Source: Qipengyuania sphaerica
GTDB taxonomy: Bacteria > Pseudomonadota > Alphaproteobacteria > Sphingomonadales > Sphingomonadaceae
Direction of reading: 5' to 3'
DNA length: 64,000 nt
Assembly: GCF_019711595.1 (NCBI RefSeq)
Contig: NZ_JAIGNR010000001.1
Span: 992,001 to 1,056,000, forward strand
A model generated the notes under the pieces. The model saw nothing but the letters and a program-made list of their open reading frames with translations, was not told the origin of the DNA and did no database searches. Positions 63,745-64,000 of the stretch are shown here, piece after piece. The stretch's first letter is position 1, and the number at the start of each line of letters is the position of its first letter. The translations under genes were made by a program, and so were the position numbers.

Positions 63745-64000
63745 CCTGACTTGCGCAACAATGATACAAAAATATCGTATTCATCGATAGTTTTGTTATC
63801 ATCGCGCGGCCACGATTCCGGCGGCTGGTGCCTGAACCACGTGTATTGCCGCTTGGCGTACTGGCGTGTGGCGCGCTGGCCAGCGACGATACATTCATCG
63901 CGCGATAGCTCGCCTTGGAGGAGGCCGGCGATCTCGGGCACACCGATCGCGCGCATCACGGGCAGGGCGGGATCGAGATTGCGCGCAAGGAGCGCCTCGA
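63741..64000 (-). CDS. miaA: tRNA dimethylallyltransferase MiaA, C-terminal part
   Basis: The gene runs off the end of the window; only about the last 86 residues are visible. MiaA adds an isopentenyl group to A37 of tRNAs reading UNN codons. The visible part has [11 protein letters not shown] and the closing [18 protein letters not shown] segment typical of the family C-terminus. The ilv operon starts directly downstream on the same strand. Confidence 0.92.
   Translation of the reverse strand, partial: EALLARNLDPALPVMRAIGVPEIAGLLQGELSRDECIVAGQRATRQYAKRQYTWFRHQPPESWPRDDNKTIDEYDIFVSLLRKSG
63751..63758. promoter_or_regulatory. TTGCGCAA palindrome upstream of ilvB
   Basis: This third regulatory-looking copy of the palindrome lies inside the 3' end of miaA, 6 nt upstream of the candidate ilv -35. 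Its place relative to the promoter matches site 1 at leuA. Confidence 0.45.

Overview
The window is a gene-dense, GC-rich stretch of bacterial chromosome with no rRNA operon, insertion sequence, prophage or CRISPR array. The gene content suggests an alphaproteobacterium, most likely of the Sphingomonadales (Erythrobacteraceae/Sphingomonadaceae-like). Pointers are GAAC-N7-GAAC SOS boxes, an imuA-imuB plus dnaE2 mutagenesis system, a PstA with the long alphaproteobacterial N-terminal insert, a PrsK/PrsR pair, and many small conserved genes of unknown function. The taxonomy is inference from gene content and motifs; no database was searched.

Layout. 1-5 kb: cell-wall enzymes (an L,D-transpeptidase cut by the window edge, an M23 endopeptidase), efp, an inositol-monophosphatase gene, tRNA-Leu(CAA) and a membrane acyltransferase. 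5-10 kb: an ArsR-like regulator with a membrane protein, an SLC13-type transporter and a secreted M20 hydrolase. 10-13 kb: isocitrate lyase (aceA) divergent from a RamB-like regulator, with repeated TTTACA/TGTAAA elements between them. 13.7-17.2 kb: the PrsK/PrsR two-component system. 17-23.4 kb: transporters, a TerC-like protein and panB. 24-34.6 kb: an SOS mutagenesis region in two blocks, imuA-imuB and radical SAM-UdgX-dnaE2. Each block has its own SOS box overlapping a -35/-10 promoter. Between them lie three minus-strand genes (a small secreted protein, a PilZ protein and an alpha-carbonic anhydrase).

36-44.7 kb: a phosphate-starvation block on the minus strand, phoR, phosphate porin, pstS, pstC, pstA, pstB, phoU, phoB, with 11-bp-phased Pho-box-like repeats before the porin and before pstS. 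Two identical tRNA-Glu(TTC) genes and recJ follow. 47-55 kb is the most accessory-looking part. It holds an AHH/HNH-type nuclease paired with an unknown gene, a nitronate monooxygenase, a TIM-barrel hydrolase, a secreted protein with weak resemblance to the helical domain of delta-endotoxins plus a partner lipoprotein, and a GGDEF cyclase.

56.4-63.7 kb is branched-chain amino-acid synthesis on the minus strand: ilvB, a small coupled unknown gene, ilvH, ilvC, a GFA-like protein, an FMN hydroxyacid oxidase, then leuA. The palindrome TTGCGCAA lies upstream of ilvB once and upstream of leuA twice, and could be a shared operator. The window ends inside miaA.

The main things to follow up are the split SOS regulon with UdgX and a radical SAM enzyme, a duplicated GGACCGTGTTCCA element in front of two unrelated hydrolases, the AHH nuclease pair, the endotoxin-like secreted pair, and the small gene between ilvB and ilvH.
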